Part shown: piece by piece, positions 9,212 through 17,814 of the stretch
Layout: the number at the start of each line of letters is the position of its first letter
How positions within the stretch are numbered: position 1 is the first letter of the stretch
NCBI RefSeq assembly: GCF_021654135.1
Contig: NZ_JAKGSD010000015.1
Span: 1-64,000 of the forward strand
Direction: 5' to 3'
Length of the DNA stretch: 64,000 nt
From: Amycolatopsis tucumanensis
GTDB lineage: Bacteria > Actinomycetota > Actinomycetes > Mycobacteriales > Pseudonocardiaceae
Position numbers and translations under genes: made by a program
Notes under the pieces: model-generated
The model's database searches: none
What the model was told of the DNA's origin: nothing
The model's input: the letters and a program-made list of their open reading frames with translations, nothing else

Positions 9212-9896
9212 CCCGCCACCTCCGAATCCACCCCCGGACTTGGCCGTTCGACGGACCCGGCCCGGCGGTGGTTCCCAGAACCGTGGCGCCACGCAGCAGT
9301 CGGCTCCCCGCGACGGTGCGCCGCGGCGACGGGACGAGCTCGGCCGCCCCGAGGACGAGCACCCCGGCCAGCATCACCGGGATGGCGGCCACCGCGTAGC
9401 CGCCGACGAACGTGCTGATCACGACCCCGACCAGCAGGACCCGGGACGCGACCCGGATGCCGGACACGTCGCCGGGCGGCACCACCAGCCCGCGGGCGGC
9501 GAGCCCGCGCACCACGTCCCCGATTTGCGGGCTGTCCGCCAGGTGCAGGCGCAGGGTCTGCGCGGTCGCCAGGCCGCGCCAGAACGACACCGCCAGCACC
9601 ACGGCGATGGCGAGTGGTTCCCCAGGGGACCGCGTCGTCGTGGTGGTCAGCCGGCCACCGGCGTCCACGCGGATCCACCGGCGCGCGACCAGGTCCGCGA
9701 GCACCAGGTCGACGGCCCGGCCCGGCCCGCCGGCCAGCACCGCCAGCTCGACCGCGGTGACCCGCTCGGTACCGGGCCGGATCCGGCGGTACCGCAGCAG
9801 GACCGGGCCGAGCAGCCGCACCACCGGCGGCACCAGGATCAGCGCCGCGTAGAGCGCGGCGAACTCCCGGGCGGACAACCCCCAGTACGCCCCCAT
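9180..9896 (-). CDS. TIGR04222-type membrane protein, tail-less paralogue
   Basis: A 238-residue protein starting MGAYWGLSAREFAALYAAL. It parallels the next gene in layout: hydrophobic N-terminus, VTAVELAVLAGGPGRAVDLVLADLVARRW, then two hydrophobic stretches (VLLVGVVISTFVGGYAVAAIP, VMLAGVLVLGAAEL), but it ends in an ordinary basic tail without the Cys-rich extension. The pair appears to be a tandem duplication in which only the second copy carries the putative substrate tail. Translation is coupled by the 32-bp overlap with the second copy. Its role could be scaffold or partner in the membrane. Confidence 0.75.
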   Translation of the reverse strand: MGAYWGLSAREFAALYAALILVPPVVRLLGPVLLRYRRIRPGTERVTAVELAVLAGGPGRAVDLVLADLVARRWIRVDAGGRLTTTTTRSPGEPLAIAVVLAVSFWRGLATAQTLRLHLADSPQIGDVVRGLAARGLVVPPGDVSGIRVASRVLLVGVVISTFVGGYAVAAIPVMLAGVLVLGAAELVPSPRRTVAGSRLLRGATVLGTTAGPGPSNGQVRGWIRRWRGGWSGDPGGR

Positions 9897-9939
9897 ACAC
9901 CCGCAGGGTAGCGGGCGGGTGCGTGTCGTGGCGCGGGTT

Positions 9940-10374
9940 TCACTCCGCGGGCACCAGGCGCAGGGAGATCGAGTTGATGCAGTACCGCTGGTCGGTCGGC
10001 GTCGGGTAGCCCTCGCCCTCGAAGAGGTGGCCCAGGTGGCTGTGGCAGGTCGCGCACAGCACCTCGGTGCGCACCATGCCCAGCGACCGGTCCTCGCGCA
10101 GCAGCACGGCGTCCGAGGAGGACGGGTCGAAGAACGACGGCCAGCCGCAGTGGCTCTCGAACTTGGTGTCGCTGCGGAACAGCTCGGCGCCACACGCGCG
10201 GCACTCGTAGATGCCGGTGGTCTTGGTGTCGGTGTACTCGCCGGTGAACGGCCGCTCGGTGCCCGCCTGGCGCAGCACGGCGTACTCCTCGGGGGAGAGC
10301 TGCTCGCGCCACTCCTGGTCCGACTTGACCACCTTCGGGGTGGCTCCCACGACGGGTTCCATGCGAGGTTTCAT
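9940..10374 (-). CDS. msrB: Peptide-methionine (R)-S-oxide reductase
   Basis: A 144-residue MsrB that reduces the R-epimer of methionine sulfoxide in damaged proteins. CRACG and CATCHSHLGH provide the four zinc cysteines, HCGWPSFFDP is the family signature, and the catalytic cysteine is in RYCINSISL near the C-terminus. The start is ATG 10374, with a second ATG at 10362 four codons in. It lies in the minus-strand run between a small membrane protein and the TIGR04222 genes, so it is probably co-transcribed with the MNIO locus. Confidence 0.95.
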   Translation of the reverse strand: MKPRMEPVVGATPKVVKSDQEWREQLSPEEYAVLRQAGTERPFTGEYTDTKTTGIYECRACGAELFRSDTKFESHCGWPSFFDPSSSDAVLLREDRSLGMVRTEVLCATCHSHLGHLFEGEGYPTPTDQRYCINSISLRLVPAE

Positions 10375-10384
10375 ATGCTTCAGG

Positions 10385-10675
10385 CTACTCGGCGAGCCAC
10401 TGCACGGCCCGTACCACGATGTCCCACGAGGCGACGATCACGCCGAGGACCAGCAGCACCACGACAGTGGCCGCGATCCACCACCGCAGCCCGCCGACCC
10501 GGGTGCTGGACTCGGCGAACTCCGCCACGTTGTGCAGGGTGCCCTCGACCGTGAAACCCGGCTCGCACCGCTGCATCCGGTCCAGGTGCCGCGCGAACGC
10601 CTGGGCCTCCGGATCGTCGGGGTCGAGCCCGACCAGGTCGTCGTCGAAGCGCGGGTTGCGGCCGCTCTCGGTCAT
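10385..10675 (-). CDS. Small single-span membrane protein, unknown
   Basis: A 96-residue protein with an acidic N-terminal half (FDDDLVGLDPDDPEAQAFARHL) and one transmembrane helix, WWIAATVVVLLVLGVIVASW, near residues 66-85. It resembles the DUF3040-like small membrane proteins of actinomycetes only in general layout, and I do not assign a family. It sits 15 bp after the kinase and 10 bp before msrB, so it belongs to the same transcript. Confidence 0.7.
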   Translation of the reverse strand: MTESGRNPRFDDDLVGLDPDDPEAQAFARHLDRMQRCEPGFTVEGTLHNVAEFAESSTRVGGLRWWIAATVVVLLVLGVIVASWDIVVRAVQWLAE

Positions 10676-10690
10676 ACCGACCAGGGTAGG

Positions 10691-12259
10691 TCAGCCGAGT
10701 TTCGTGTTCGCGTCGATCCGCAGCCCGGCCCCGGTGTTGACCACGCGCCAGGAGACGCGGCCGACCCCGTCGATCGAAACGGACATGTCGGCGGAACCGT
10801 CCGCGTTGGCGCCCTTGTCCGCGCGGATCGAGTTGTAGCCCTCGATCTCGTGCTCGTCCCAGTACTGCTGGAACGCCTGCTGGCTGCCGAACACGGCCTG
10901 CGCGGCGGGCGTGAGCAGGCCCCACGCCTGGGGCGATCCCGAGCTGTCGAGGTAGGCCTTGACCACCTGGCCCGCCGAGCCGAAGTCCACCGATCCGGTG
11001 TTGGCCGTCTGGCCGAGGTCGGCCGGGGCGGCGCTGCTGGGCGTGCTGGGCGGCGCGGAGGTGGGGGCGGTGGTGCCGCCCGCGTTGGCCTGCGAGGCGC
11101 CGCCGTTGGTCTTGTCGCCGCCGTTGAGCAGGACGACCAGCACGACGACGAGTACGGCGACCACGGCCACCGCCGATCCGGCCAGCACGCCCTTGCGCTT
11201 CAGCGGGGACTGCTTGGCCTGCTGGGGCGGCTTCGGCGGCGGGATGAACGCGGCGGTCGGGTTGCGTGGGCTGCGCTGCGGCGGGGCGGGCGGCGCGGCG
11301 GTGGCGGCGCCGGTGCGCTGCCACGGCGGGCGCTCGCCGGGCGGCGCGGGCGGCGGCACGTCGGCCGCCACGGCCGCGGGCTGGCGGCCACCACCGTTGA
11401 ACAGCGGCGGCGACACCAGCGTGCCGCCCTTGGTGTCCTTCTCGCCGTTGGCCAGCGCGGCCAGCCGGTCGCGGGCCTCCAGCATGGTCGGCCGCTCCTC
11501 GGGCTCGACCCGCAGCAGGCTCATCAGCAGCGCGGTCGCCTTGCCGGACTGGCGCGGCGGGATGACCTGCCCGTTCGCCGCCGTGTAGAGCAGGGCCAGC
11601 TGGTTGGAGCTGTTGCCGTAGGGCGGCTGGCCCTCCAGCGCGTGGTAGAGCGTCGCGCCGAGGGAGAAGACGTCGGAGGCCGGCGCCGGGTCGGAGCCGC
11701 GCGCCAGCTCGGGCGCGAGGTAGGCCGGGGTGCCGCCGATCAGGCCGGTCTGGGTGAGCGTGAGGTCGCCCGCCGCGCGCGAGATGCCGAAGTCGGTGAT
11801 CTTCGCGGTGCCGTTGTCGTCGATCAGGATGTTCGCCGGCTTGATGTCCCGGTGCACGATGCCGGCCCGGTGCGCCACGACCAGCGCGGAGGCGACCTGG
11901 TGCCCGATGCGCGCGACCTCGGCCAGCGGCAGGGTGCCCTGCTCGGCGATCACCGCGGAGAGGCTGCGCGAGGGCAGGTACTCCATGACGAGGCACGGAT
12001 CCCCGCCGTGTTCGGCGATGTCGAACACCACGATGGCGTTCGGGTGCTGGAAGCGCGCCGCGTTCTTCGCCTCGCGCATCGCACGCTGCCGCATGCTGTT
12101 GCGCTCGGCTTCGGACATGCCCGGCTGAGCGAGGATCTGCTTGACCGCCACGGAACGCTCGAGGCGCTCGTCGACCGCGCGCCACACGACCCCCATGGCG
12201 CCGCTGCCGATGTGCTCAACGAGGCGATAGTGCCCTGCGATCAGCTGACCGGTGTCGAT
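10691..12259 (-). CDS. PknB-like transmembrane Ser/Thr protein kinase, apparent ATC start
   Basis: About 522 residues. The kinase domain (~1-260) has the glycine loop IGSGAMGVVW, the ATP lysine in VAVKQIL, the catalytic loop HRDIKPANIL, DFG and the APE-like YLAPEL. A Pro-rich linker leads to one transmembrane helix (VAVVAVLVVVLVVLL) and an extracellular domain (~TANTGSVDFGSAGQVV to the end) with a nuclear-transport-factor-like look. No canonical start gives a normal kinase N-terminus: the ATG at 12421 would add 54 unrelated residues and overlap the upstream gene by 158 bp. GAGGAG followed seven nt later by ATC (12257-12259) fits best, encoding I/M-DTGQLIAGHYRLV. It lies four nt after the VTT gene. 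Confidence 0.9.
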   Translation of the reverse strand: MDTGQLIAGHYRLVEHIGSGAMGVVWRAVDERLERSVAVKQILAQPGMSEAERNSMRQRAMREAKNAARFQHPNAIVVFDIAEHGGDPCLVMEYLPSRSLSAVIAEQGTLPLAEVARIGHQVASALVVAHRAGIVHRDIKPANILIDDNGTAKITDFGISRAAGDLTLTQTGLIGGTPAYLAPELARGSDPAPASDVFSLGATLYHALEGQPPYGNSSNQLALLYTAANGQVIPPRQSGKATALLMSLLRVEPEERPTMLEARDRLAALANGEKDTKGGTLVSPPLFNGGGRQPAAVAADVPPPAPPGERPPWQRTGAATAAPPAPPQRSPRNPTAAFIPPPKPPQQAKQSPLKRKGVLAGSAVAVVAVLVVVLVVLLNGGDKTNGGASQANAGGTTAPTSAPPSTPSSAAPADLGQTANTGSVDFGSAGQVVKAYLDSSGSPQAWGLLTPAAQAVFGSQQAFQQYWDEHEIEGYNSIRADKGANADGSADMSVSIDGVGRVSWRVVNTGAGLRIDANTKLG

Positions 12260-12263
12260 GGGA

Positions 12264-12992
12264 CTACTCCTCGGAAACTCTCCGCAAGTGCTGGGTTGGC
12301 TCAGCGCGAACGATCTCCTCGCGCACCGGGTCGAGTGTAGCGGGCTGCCCGGTGCGCCCGGCGTAAGCAGTCCCGCGGGCGATTCGGGCCAGGCCAAGGG
12401 CCCCGGCGAGTGCGAAGGCACCGTAGCAGGCGAGCAGCGCGGGTGGTGTGCCGCCGGTGAGCGCGTCGCCCAGCACCACCACCGCGACCGTGCCGGGCAG
12501 GCTGCCGAGGACGGTCCCGGCCAGGTACGGTCGGAACCGCACGGACAGGATTCCGCAGCAGTATCCCAGTGGCGCGAAGGGAACCAGCGGGATCAGCCGC
12601 AGCGACGCCACCGCGAGGACGCCGCCGTCGGCGAGCCGCTCGTCGACCGCGCGCACCACTTTCCGTTCCAGGTGGCGGGACACGAGGTCGCGGCCGACCA
12701 GGCGGGCCAGTCCGAAACCGAGCGCGCCGGACACCGCGGTCGCCGTGATGGCCACCACGATGCCGAGCACGTCACCCAGCAGCAGTCCCGCCGCGAGGTT
12801 GAACACGGTGCGGGGTATGGGTGCGACGGTGAGTACCGAATAGGCGGCCAGGAACACCAGCGCGGTCACCGGACCCGCGCCCGCGGCCCAGTTGCGCAGT
12901 TCCGCGGGGCTCGGCACGGGGAGTGTGAACGCCGCCACGACCGCCCCGGCGAGCAGGACGAGCGCGATGATCATCTTCAGGCGGCGGGGCAC
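12264..12992 (-). CDS. VTT-domain (DedA/TVP38-type) membrane protein
   Basis: About 242 residues with several membrane helices: MIIALVLLAGAVVAAFTL, TALVFLAAYSVLTVAPIPR, LLLGDVLGIVVAITATAVSGA and a C-terminal ALLACYGAFALAGALGL. The motif GLARLVGRDLVSRHL and the segment SLRLIPLVPFAPLGYCCGI are typical of the VTT/SNARE-associated family, likely lipid scramblases. Start options are GTG at 13001, GTG at 12992 and ATG at 12974, none with a clear ribosome site. It is divergent from the LigD-type gene, with ~50 bp between them, and heads the kinase operon. Confidence 0.85.
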   Translation of the reverse strand: MPRRLKMIIALVLLAGAVVAAFTLPVPSPAELRNWAAGAGPVTALVFLAAYSVLTVAPIPRTVFNLAAGLLLGDVLGIVVAITATAVSGALGFGLARLVGRDLVSRHLERKVVRAVDERLADGGVLAVASLRLIPLVPFAPLGYCCGILSVRFRPYLAGTVLGSLPGTVAVVVLGDALTGGTPPALLACYGAFALAGALGLARIARGTAYAGRTGQPATLDPVREEIVRAEPTQHLRRVSEE

Positions 12993-13046
12993 GACGTCCA
13001 CGGTAAGGCACGCGCGGAACCGGCCCGGCGGGGCTACGGTGATCCG

Positions 13047-14066
13047 GTGGCAGGACGTGGCGAGGCGGTCGAGTACCAGGTCGGCGACCGGGTGGTGCGG
13101 GTGTCCAATCCGGACAAGGTGTACTTCCCGGAGCGCGGGATCACCAAGCGGCAGGTCGTGGAGTACTACCTCGCGGTCGCGGAGCCGTTGCTGCGGGCGG
13201 TCGGGGAGCGGCCGACGACGCTGAAACGGTTCCCCGACGGGGTTTCCGGCGAGCCGTTCTACGCCAAACGGGTCCCCAAGGGAGCGCCCGAATGGGTGCA
13301 GACCGCGCGGATCACGTTCCCGTCCGGGCGCACCGCGGACGAGGTCTGCCCCACCGAGGCGGCGGTGTTCGCGTGGGCGGCCAACCTCGGCACGCTCGAC
13401 TTCCACCCGTGGCCCGTCCGGCGGTCCGACGTGGACCACCCGGACGAACTGCGGATCGACGTGGACCCGTCGGACAGCTCCGGGTTCGGCGACGCGGTGC
13501 GGGTCGCGCTGGTGGTGCGCGAGGTGCTGGCGGACGCCGGGCTGACCGGGTACCCGAAGACCTCCGGCGGGCGCGGGGTGCACGTGCTGGTCCGGATCCG
13601 GCCGGAGTGGGACTTCGTGGACGTGCGGCACGCGGTGATCGCGCTGGGCCGCGAGGTGGAGCGGCGCGTCCCCGACCTTGCCACGATCGCGTGGTGGAAG
13701 GAGGAGCGCGGCGGCCGCGTGTTCCTCGACTACAACCAGGCGGCGCGGGACCGGACCGTGGCCTCGTCCTGGTCGGTGCGCGGCACCCCGCGGGCGACGG
13801 TGTCGACGCCGCTGACCTGGGAGCAGCTGCCCGAGGCCGACCCGGACGACTTCGACGTGCTCACCGTGCCGGACTGGCTGGCCGAGCACGGCGACCCGCA
13901 CGCCGCGATCGACGACGAGGCGTTCGGCCTGGAGACGGCGCTGGAGTGGTACGCCCGCGACGAGCGGGACCACGGGCTCGGCGAGATGCCGTACCCGCCG
14001 GACTACCCGAAAATGCCAGGTGAACCGAAGCGCGTGCAGCCGAGCAGGGCGCGGCCGGAGGGCTGA
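13047..14066 (+). CDS. LigD-type NHEJ polymerase/primase domain protein
   Basis: A 339-residue stand-alone polymerase domain of the archaeo-eukaryotic primase type found in bacterial LigD. Signatures are VSNPDKVYFPERGITKRQVV, GEPFYAKRVPKGAPEW, the metal-binding DELRIDVDPS, the TSGGRGVHVLVRI segment, and RVFLDYNQAARDRTVASSWS. Such proteins add ribonucleotides or dNTPs at double-strand breaks during non-homologous end joining. No ligase or nuclease domain is attached and no Ku gene is nearby; a separate LigC-type ligase is encoded at 19967-21040. GTG 13047 is chosen because the open frame upstream has no similarity. Confidence 0.9.
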   Translation: MAGRGEAVEYQVGDRVVRVSNPDKVYFPERGITKRQVVEYYLAVAEPLLRAVGERPTTLKRFPDGVSGEPFYAKRVPKGAPEWVQTARITFPSGRTADEVCPTEAAVFAWAANLGTLDFHPWPVRRSDVDHPDELRIDVDPSDSSGFGDAVRVALVVREVLADAGLTGYPKTSGGRGVHVLVRIRPEWDFVDVRHAVIALGREVERRVPDLATIAWWKEERGGRVFLDYNQAARDRTVASSWSVRGTPRATVSTPLTWEQLPEADPDDFDVLTVPDWLAEHGDPHAAIDDEAFGLETALEWYARDERDHGLGEMPYPPDYPKMPGEPKRVQPSRARPEG

Positions 14067-14092
14067 CGGCCGCGCGAGGATGGCGGTGCAGG

Positions 14093-15154
14093 ATGACCGA
14101 GAACCCGGCCACGGGCCGGCTGCTCCACCGCTCCGCCGTCGTGTGCGCGCAACTGCTGGTGGTCGCCGCCGCGCTGTGGGTGCTCGTCCGGGTGCTGGCC
14201 ACGCTCGCCGTCGTGGTGATCCCCGTCGCGCTCGCGCTGCTGCTGGCCGCGCTGCTCGCGCCGGTGGTGACCTGGCTGGCGCGGCACCACGTGCCGAGAG
14301 CGCTCGCGACGGCGGTGGTCCTGGTCGGCGGGGTGGCCGCGGTCGGCGCCGTGCTGTGGTTCGTGGTCAAGACCGTGGTGGACAGCCTGCCCGACCTGCG
14401 CACCCAGCTCGCCGGGAGCTACCAGGAGCTGCGCGGCTGGCTCGCCTCGATCGGGGTGCGCCCGGAGCAGCTGGACCAGGTGGCGGCCCAGGCGCGGGAG
14501 TGGGTGGCGGCGAACCAGCAGTCGCTGGCGAGCGGCGCGTGGAACGCGTTCTCCACCGTCGGATCGGTGCTCACCGGGCTGGCGCTGGCGATCTTCGTCC
14601 TGGTCTTCGTGCTCTACGACGGCGAGCGGATCTGGCGGTTCCTCACCCTGCCGTTCCGCGGTTCCGCCCGCCGCCGGGTGGACCTCGCGGGCAAGCGGGC
14701 CTTCCACGACCTCACGGCGTTCATGTACGCGCTGATCATCGTGTCGGCGGTGGACGCCGTCGGGATCGGCATCGGGCTGTGGGTCACCGGGGTGCCGCTG
14801 GTGGTGCCGCTGGCGACGCTGGTGTTCCTCGGCGGGTTCGTGCCGATGATCGGCGCGTTCGTCACCGGCCTGCTCGCCGCGCTCGTCGCGCTGGTCGCCG
14901 AGGGGCCGTTCACCGCGCTGCTGGTCGTCCTGATCGTGATCGCCGTGCAGCAGCTGGAGGGCAACGTGCTGGAACCGATGATCACCAGCAAGGCGGTGCG
15001 GCTGCACCCGGTCGCGGTCATCCTGGCGATCGCCGTCGGCGTGCAGCAGGCCGGGGTGATCGGGGCGCTGCTGGCGGTACCGGCGCTCAGCACGATCCGG
15101 GCGGTCGCCGCGACGCTGCTGGAGCCGGAACAGGCGCCGGGGCCGGGGTGTTGA
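14093..15154 (+). CDS. AI-2E family permease
   Basis: A 353-residue polytopic membrane protein with about eight hydrophobic segments, among them ALWVLVRVLATLAVVVIPVA at the N-terminus, VLTGLALAIFVLVFVLYDGE, and the conserved family stretch VQQLEGNVLEPMITSKAVRLHPV near residue 290. The soluble loop between helices 3 and 4 (DLRTQLAGSYQELRGWL) is normal for the family. Members were named for AI-2 export but others transport Na+ or unknown solutes, so the substrate is open. It begins 26 bp after the LigD-type gene. Confidence 0.9.
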   Translation: MTENPATGRLLHRSAVVCAQLLVVAAALWVLVRVLATLAVVVIPVALALLLAALLAPVVTWLARHHVPRALATAVVLVGGVAAVGAVLWFVVKTVVDSLPDLRTQLAGSYQELRGWLASIGVRPEQLDQVAAQAREWVAANQQSLASGAWNAFSTVGSVLTGLALAIFVLVFVLYDGERIWRFLTLPFRGSARRRVDLAGKRAFHDLTAFMYALIIVSAVDAVGIGIGLWVTGVPLVVPLATLVFLGGFVPMIGAFVTGLLAALVALVAEGPFTALLVVLIVIAVQQLEGNVLEPMITSKAVRLHPVAVILAIAVGVQQAGVIGALLAVPALSTIRAVAATLLEPEQAPGPGC

Positions 15155-15161
15155 CCAAGGT

Positions 15162-16172
15162 GTGAAGCTGTCCGTGCTCGACCGGTCCCGCACCCGCGAA
15201 GGCGGCACCCACGCCGAGGCGTTGCGGGAGACCGTCGCGTTCGCGCGGCAGGCCGAGGCGCTGGGCTACCACCGGTTCTGGGTGTCCGAGCACCACAGCG
15301 TGCCGGGCGTGGCCGGGTCGGCGCCCACCGTGCTGGCCGCCGCGGTCGCGGACGCCACCTCGGCCGTCCGCGTCGGCACCGGCGGGGTGATGCTGCCCAA
15401 CCACCAGCCGCTCGTCGTGGCCGAGCAGTTCGGGGTGCTGGAGGCGCTGCACCCGGGCCGGATCGACATGGGGCTGGGCCGGTCGGTCGGGTTCACCGGT
15501 GGCGTGCGGCGCGCGCTCGGCCACGACAAGGACGACGCGGACCGGTTCGGCGAGCAGGTGCGGCTGCTGCTCGGCTACCTCGACGGCACGCAGGACGAGT
15601 TCCCCGGCGTGCACGCGTTCCCGGCGGAGGGGCAACCGATCCCGGCGTTCCTGCTGGCCACCGGGGCGGGCGCGGACCTGGCCGCCGAGCTGGGGCTGCC
15701 GCTGGTGATCGGCGCCGTGCGCGGTGAGGGGCGCATGATCGAGGCGATCGGCCGCTACCGCGAGTCGTTCGTCCCGTCGGTCCGCTGCCCGGCGCCGTAC
15801 GTGATCGTCTCGGCGACGATCGCGGTGGCCGCGACGCGGGAGGCCGCGGAGCGGTTGCTGGTGCCGGAGGCGTGGTCGGCGGCGTGGTCGCGCACGCACG
15901 GCGTGTTCCCGCCCCTGCGCCCGGCGGCGGAGATCCTGGCGGGCCCGATGACCGACCGGGAGCGCCGCTACTTCGACGACGCCCGGGAGGGGCAGATCGC
16001 CGGCACCCCGGCGGAAGCCGCCGCGGCGCTGGAGGGGCTGGTGGAACGCACGGGCGCGGACGAGGTCCTGGTGACCACGAGCACGTACGACCGCGCGGAG
16101 ATGCTGGAGTCCTACCGGCTGCTGGCGGAGGCGGTTTCCGCAGGCAGTGCCGCTGGTGTGGCTGGCTGGTAG
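15162..16172 (+). CDS. LLM-class flavin-dependent oxidoreductase (luciferase-like)
   Basis: A 336-residue TIM-barrel flavoenzyme of the bacterial luciferase family. It starts (GTG)KLSVLDRSRTREGG and has the hallmark YHRFWVSEHHSVPGVAGSAP near residue 36 and VRVGTGGVMLPNHQPLVVAEQF, which are typical of the MsnO8-like subgroup. Length is standard. Start GTG 15162 is eight bases after the AI-2E gene stop, and the short leader suggests co-transcription. The natural substrate is unknown. Confidence 0.9.
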   Translation: MKLSVLDRSRTREGGTHAEALRETVAFARQAEALGYHRFWVSEHHSVPGVAGSAPTVLAAAVADATSAVRVGTGGVMLPNHQPLVVAEQFGVLEALHPGRIDMGLGRSVGFTGGVRRALGHDKDDADRFGEQVRLLLGYLDGTQDEFPGVHAFPAEGQPIPAFLLATGAGADLAAELGLPLVIGAVRGEGRMIEAIGRYRESFVPSVRCPAPYVIVSATIAVAATREAAERLLVPEAWSAAWSRTHGVFPPLRPAAEILAGPMTDRERRYFDDAREGQIAGTPAEAAAALEGLVERTGADEVLVTTSTYDRAEMLESYRLLAEAVSAGSAAGVAGW

Positions 16173-16456
16173 GAGCCGGGTGTCCGGCTCATCGTGGGAT
16201 GGGCGTGCGGCTCAGCCGGGTTAGGCGGCTCGCGACCGTTTCCGGCGCGACGCGGCTGGACGGTAGGGCGCTGCGTCTGCCGGGCGGGGCCGATCTCGGC
16301 CGCCGGGCTCGTCGTGGGGTTCGGCGGGCAGCCCGGCCGGCGTTGGGCGGCTTCGCGGCCGTTTCCGGGCGCGGTGCGGCCGGTGCGGCCGGGGTGGCCG
16401 CACGGTGAGCCGCCCCTGCGTCCGGCGGGCGCAGCCGGTGCCGGTGGGCGTGTAGC
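16173..16456. repeat. GC-rich degenerate repeats, no gene
   Basis: This intergenic stretch between convergent genes holds two diverged copies, about 120 bp apart, of a block ending in GGCGGCTTCGCGGCCGTTTCCGG-like sequence (16226-16252 and 16346-16372), with GGCTCATCGTGGG/GGCTCGTCGTGGG at their beginnings (16186 and 16307). No convincing ORF was seen. It resembles the repeat tracts at 6795, 24805 and 41934 in composition but not in exact sequence. Confidence 0.5.
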
Positions 16457-17752
16457 TCAGCCGGCAGTACGTGAAGCGTCCGGCTCCGCGGGCAGCGCCG
16501 CCGGGGTCTTCGGCGTCCGGTAGTACAGCGCGACCGCCAGGAACACCGCGAACGTCAGCCAGATGTAGGCGTTCTGGAACAGCCACTCCAGCCCCGCCGG
16601 CTTGAACGCCAGCACCGTGTCCGCCTCGAAGCCGATCAGCGGCAGCACCCCGCCGGACGTGACGAGCGCGGCGCCGGCCAGCCCGATCCACCCCAGCACC
16701 GATCCGCGGAACGCCAGGTTGCCCAGGCAGATCAGCAGCATCGCCAGCCACACCCAGTGGTGCACCCAGCTGTACGGCGACACGGCCGTCGTCGCCAGGC
16801 CGCACAGCGTCGCCGCCACCAGTTCCTCGCCTCGCGCGGCCAGCCGTCGCGCCAGCAGCAGGCACACCACGGCGGTCGCGGCCGCGGCGAGCAGCCACAC
16901 GATCTGCATCCCGCCGGTCACCCCGGTCGCCCGCGCGAAGAACCCGCGCAGCGACTCGTTCGACGGGTTCTCCGGCACGCCGACCCGCGTCGGGTCCATG
17001 AACGCGCCGGACCAGAACGTCACCGAGTCGTGCCACAGGAACGCGAACCCGACGGCCACGGTGACCACGAACGTGCCCATCGCGACGATCGCCGCCCGGT
17101 ACCGCCGCGTCACCAGCAGGTACAGCACGAAGAACGCGGGCGTCAGCTTGATCCCGGCGGCGATGCCGATCAGCGCGCCCTTGACCTTCGACGAGTCCGG
17201 CAGCGCCAGGTCGAGCAGCACCAGCGTCATCAGCAGGATGTTGATCTGCCCGAACGCCATCGTCTCCCGCACCGGCTCGCACCACATGAGCAGCGCCGCC
17301 ACCGGCAGGCTGAACAGCACGAGCCGCGCGTCGCGCCGGAACCGCAGCAGCGACAGCGCCGCCCACACGCCGACGGCCAGCATCGCGTAGTCACCGAGCG
17401 CGCCCACCCACGTGAAGAGTTCACCCTTCAGTGGCGCCAGCGGCACGAACAGCAGCGCGGCGAACGGCGTGTAGACGAACTCCCACTGCCCGCGGATGTT
17501 GCCGAGCAGCGGCGTGTCGTAGACCGACACGCCGTCCAGGACGCGCTCGCCCGCGATCCGGTACACGCCCAGGTCCAGCAGGTGCAGCAGCGCGGGGAGC
17601 TGGGCCAGGACCTCTCTGACGTACCAGAAGCCGGCGCCCGCGCCCAGCACGAGGACCGGCCAGACGGCGATCCAGGGAATCGGTCGTCGCGCGCTGTCCC
17701 GGGGCGCCGGCGCCACAGCCGGCGTCTCGACCGCGGAAGACGGCACAGTCAC
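16457..17752 (-). CDS. GT87/DUF2029 polyprenyl-phosphate-mannose mannosyltransferase
   Basis: A 431-residue integral membrane glycosyltransferase with roughly ten helices. The catalytic acidic site of GT-C enzymes is in LDLGVYRIAGERVLDGVSVYD, followed by FVYTPFAALLFVPLAPL and ETMAFGQINILLMTLVLLDL, all GT87 signatures. Mycobacterial relatives (PimE, Rv2181 type) add alpha-1,2-mannose to phosphatidylinositol mannosides or lipoarabinomannan using polyprenyl-P-mannose outside the membrane. The conserved SPYSWVHHWVW is present. A second GT87 gene is at 37194-38429. Confidence 0.9.
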   Translation of the reverse strand: MTVPSSAVETPAVAPAPRDSARRPIPWIAVWPVLVLGAGAGFWYVREVLAQLPALLHLLDLGVYRIAGERVLDGVSVYDTPLLGNIRGQWEFVYTPFAALLFVPLAPLKGELFTWVGALGDYAMLAVGVWAALSLLRFRRDARLVLFSLPVAALLMWCEPVRETMAFGQINILLMTLVLLDLALPDSSKVKGALIGIAAGIKLTPAFFVLYLLVTRRYRAAIVAMGTFVVTVAVGFAFLWHDSVTFWSGAFMDPTRVGVPENPSNESLRGFFARATGVTGGMQIVWLLAAAATAVVCLLLARRLAARGEELVAATLCGLATTAVSPYSWVHHWVWLAMLLICLGNLAFRGSVLGWIGLAGAALVTSGGVLPLIGFEADTVLAFKPAGLEWLFQNAYIWLTFAVFLAVALYYRTPKTPAALPAEPDASRTAG

Positions 17753-17814
17753 TCCCAGTACTCAGTGGTCCGGCGGATGGAGGACAAGCCTAAACGGGGC
17801 CCGGGCAGGGTCCC

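Noticed and set aside
12260..12421. ATG 12421 as the kinase start
   Set aside because: It adds 54 Pro/Ser-rich residues antisense-like to the VTT gene and overlaps that gene by 158 bp, while a strong ribosome site stands before the ATC.
16173..16456. Small ORF after the LLM oxidoreductase
   Set aside because: Only repeat-derived low-complexity peptide, no start signal.
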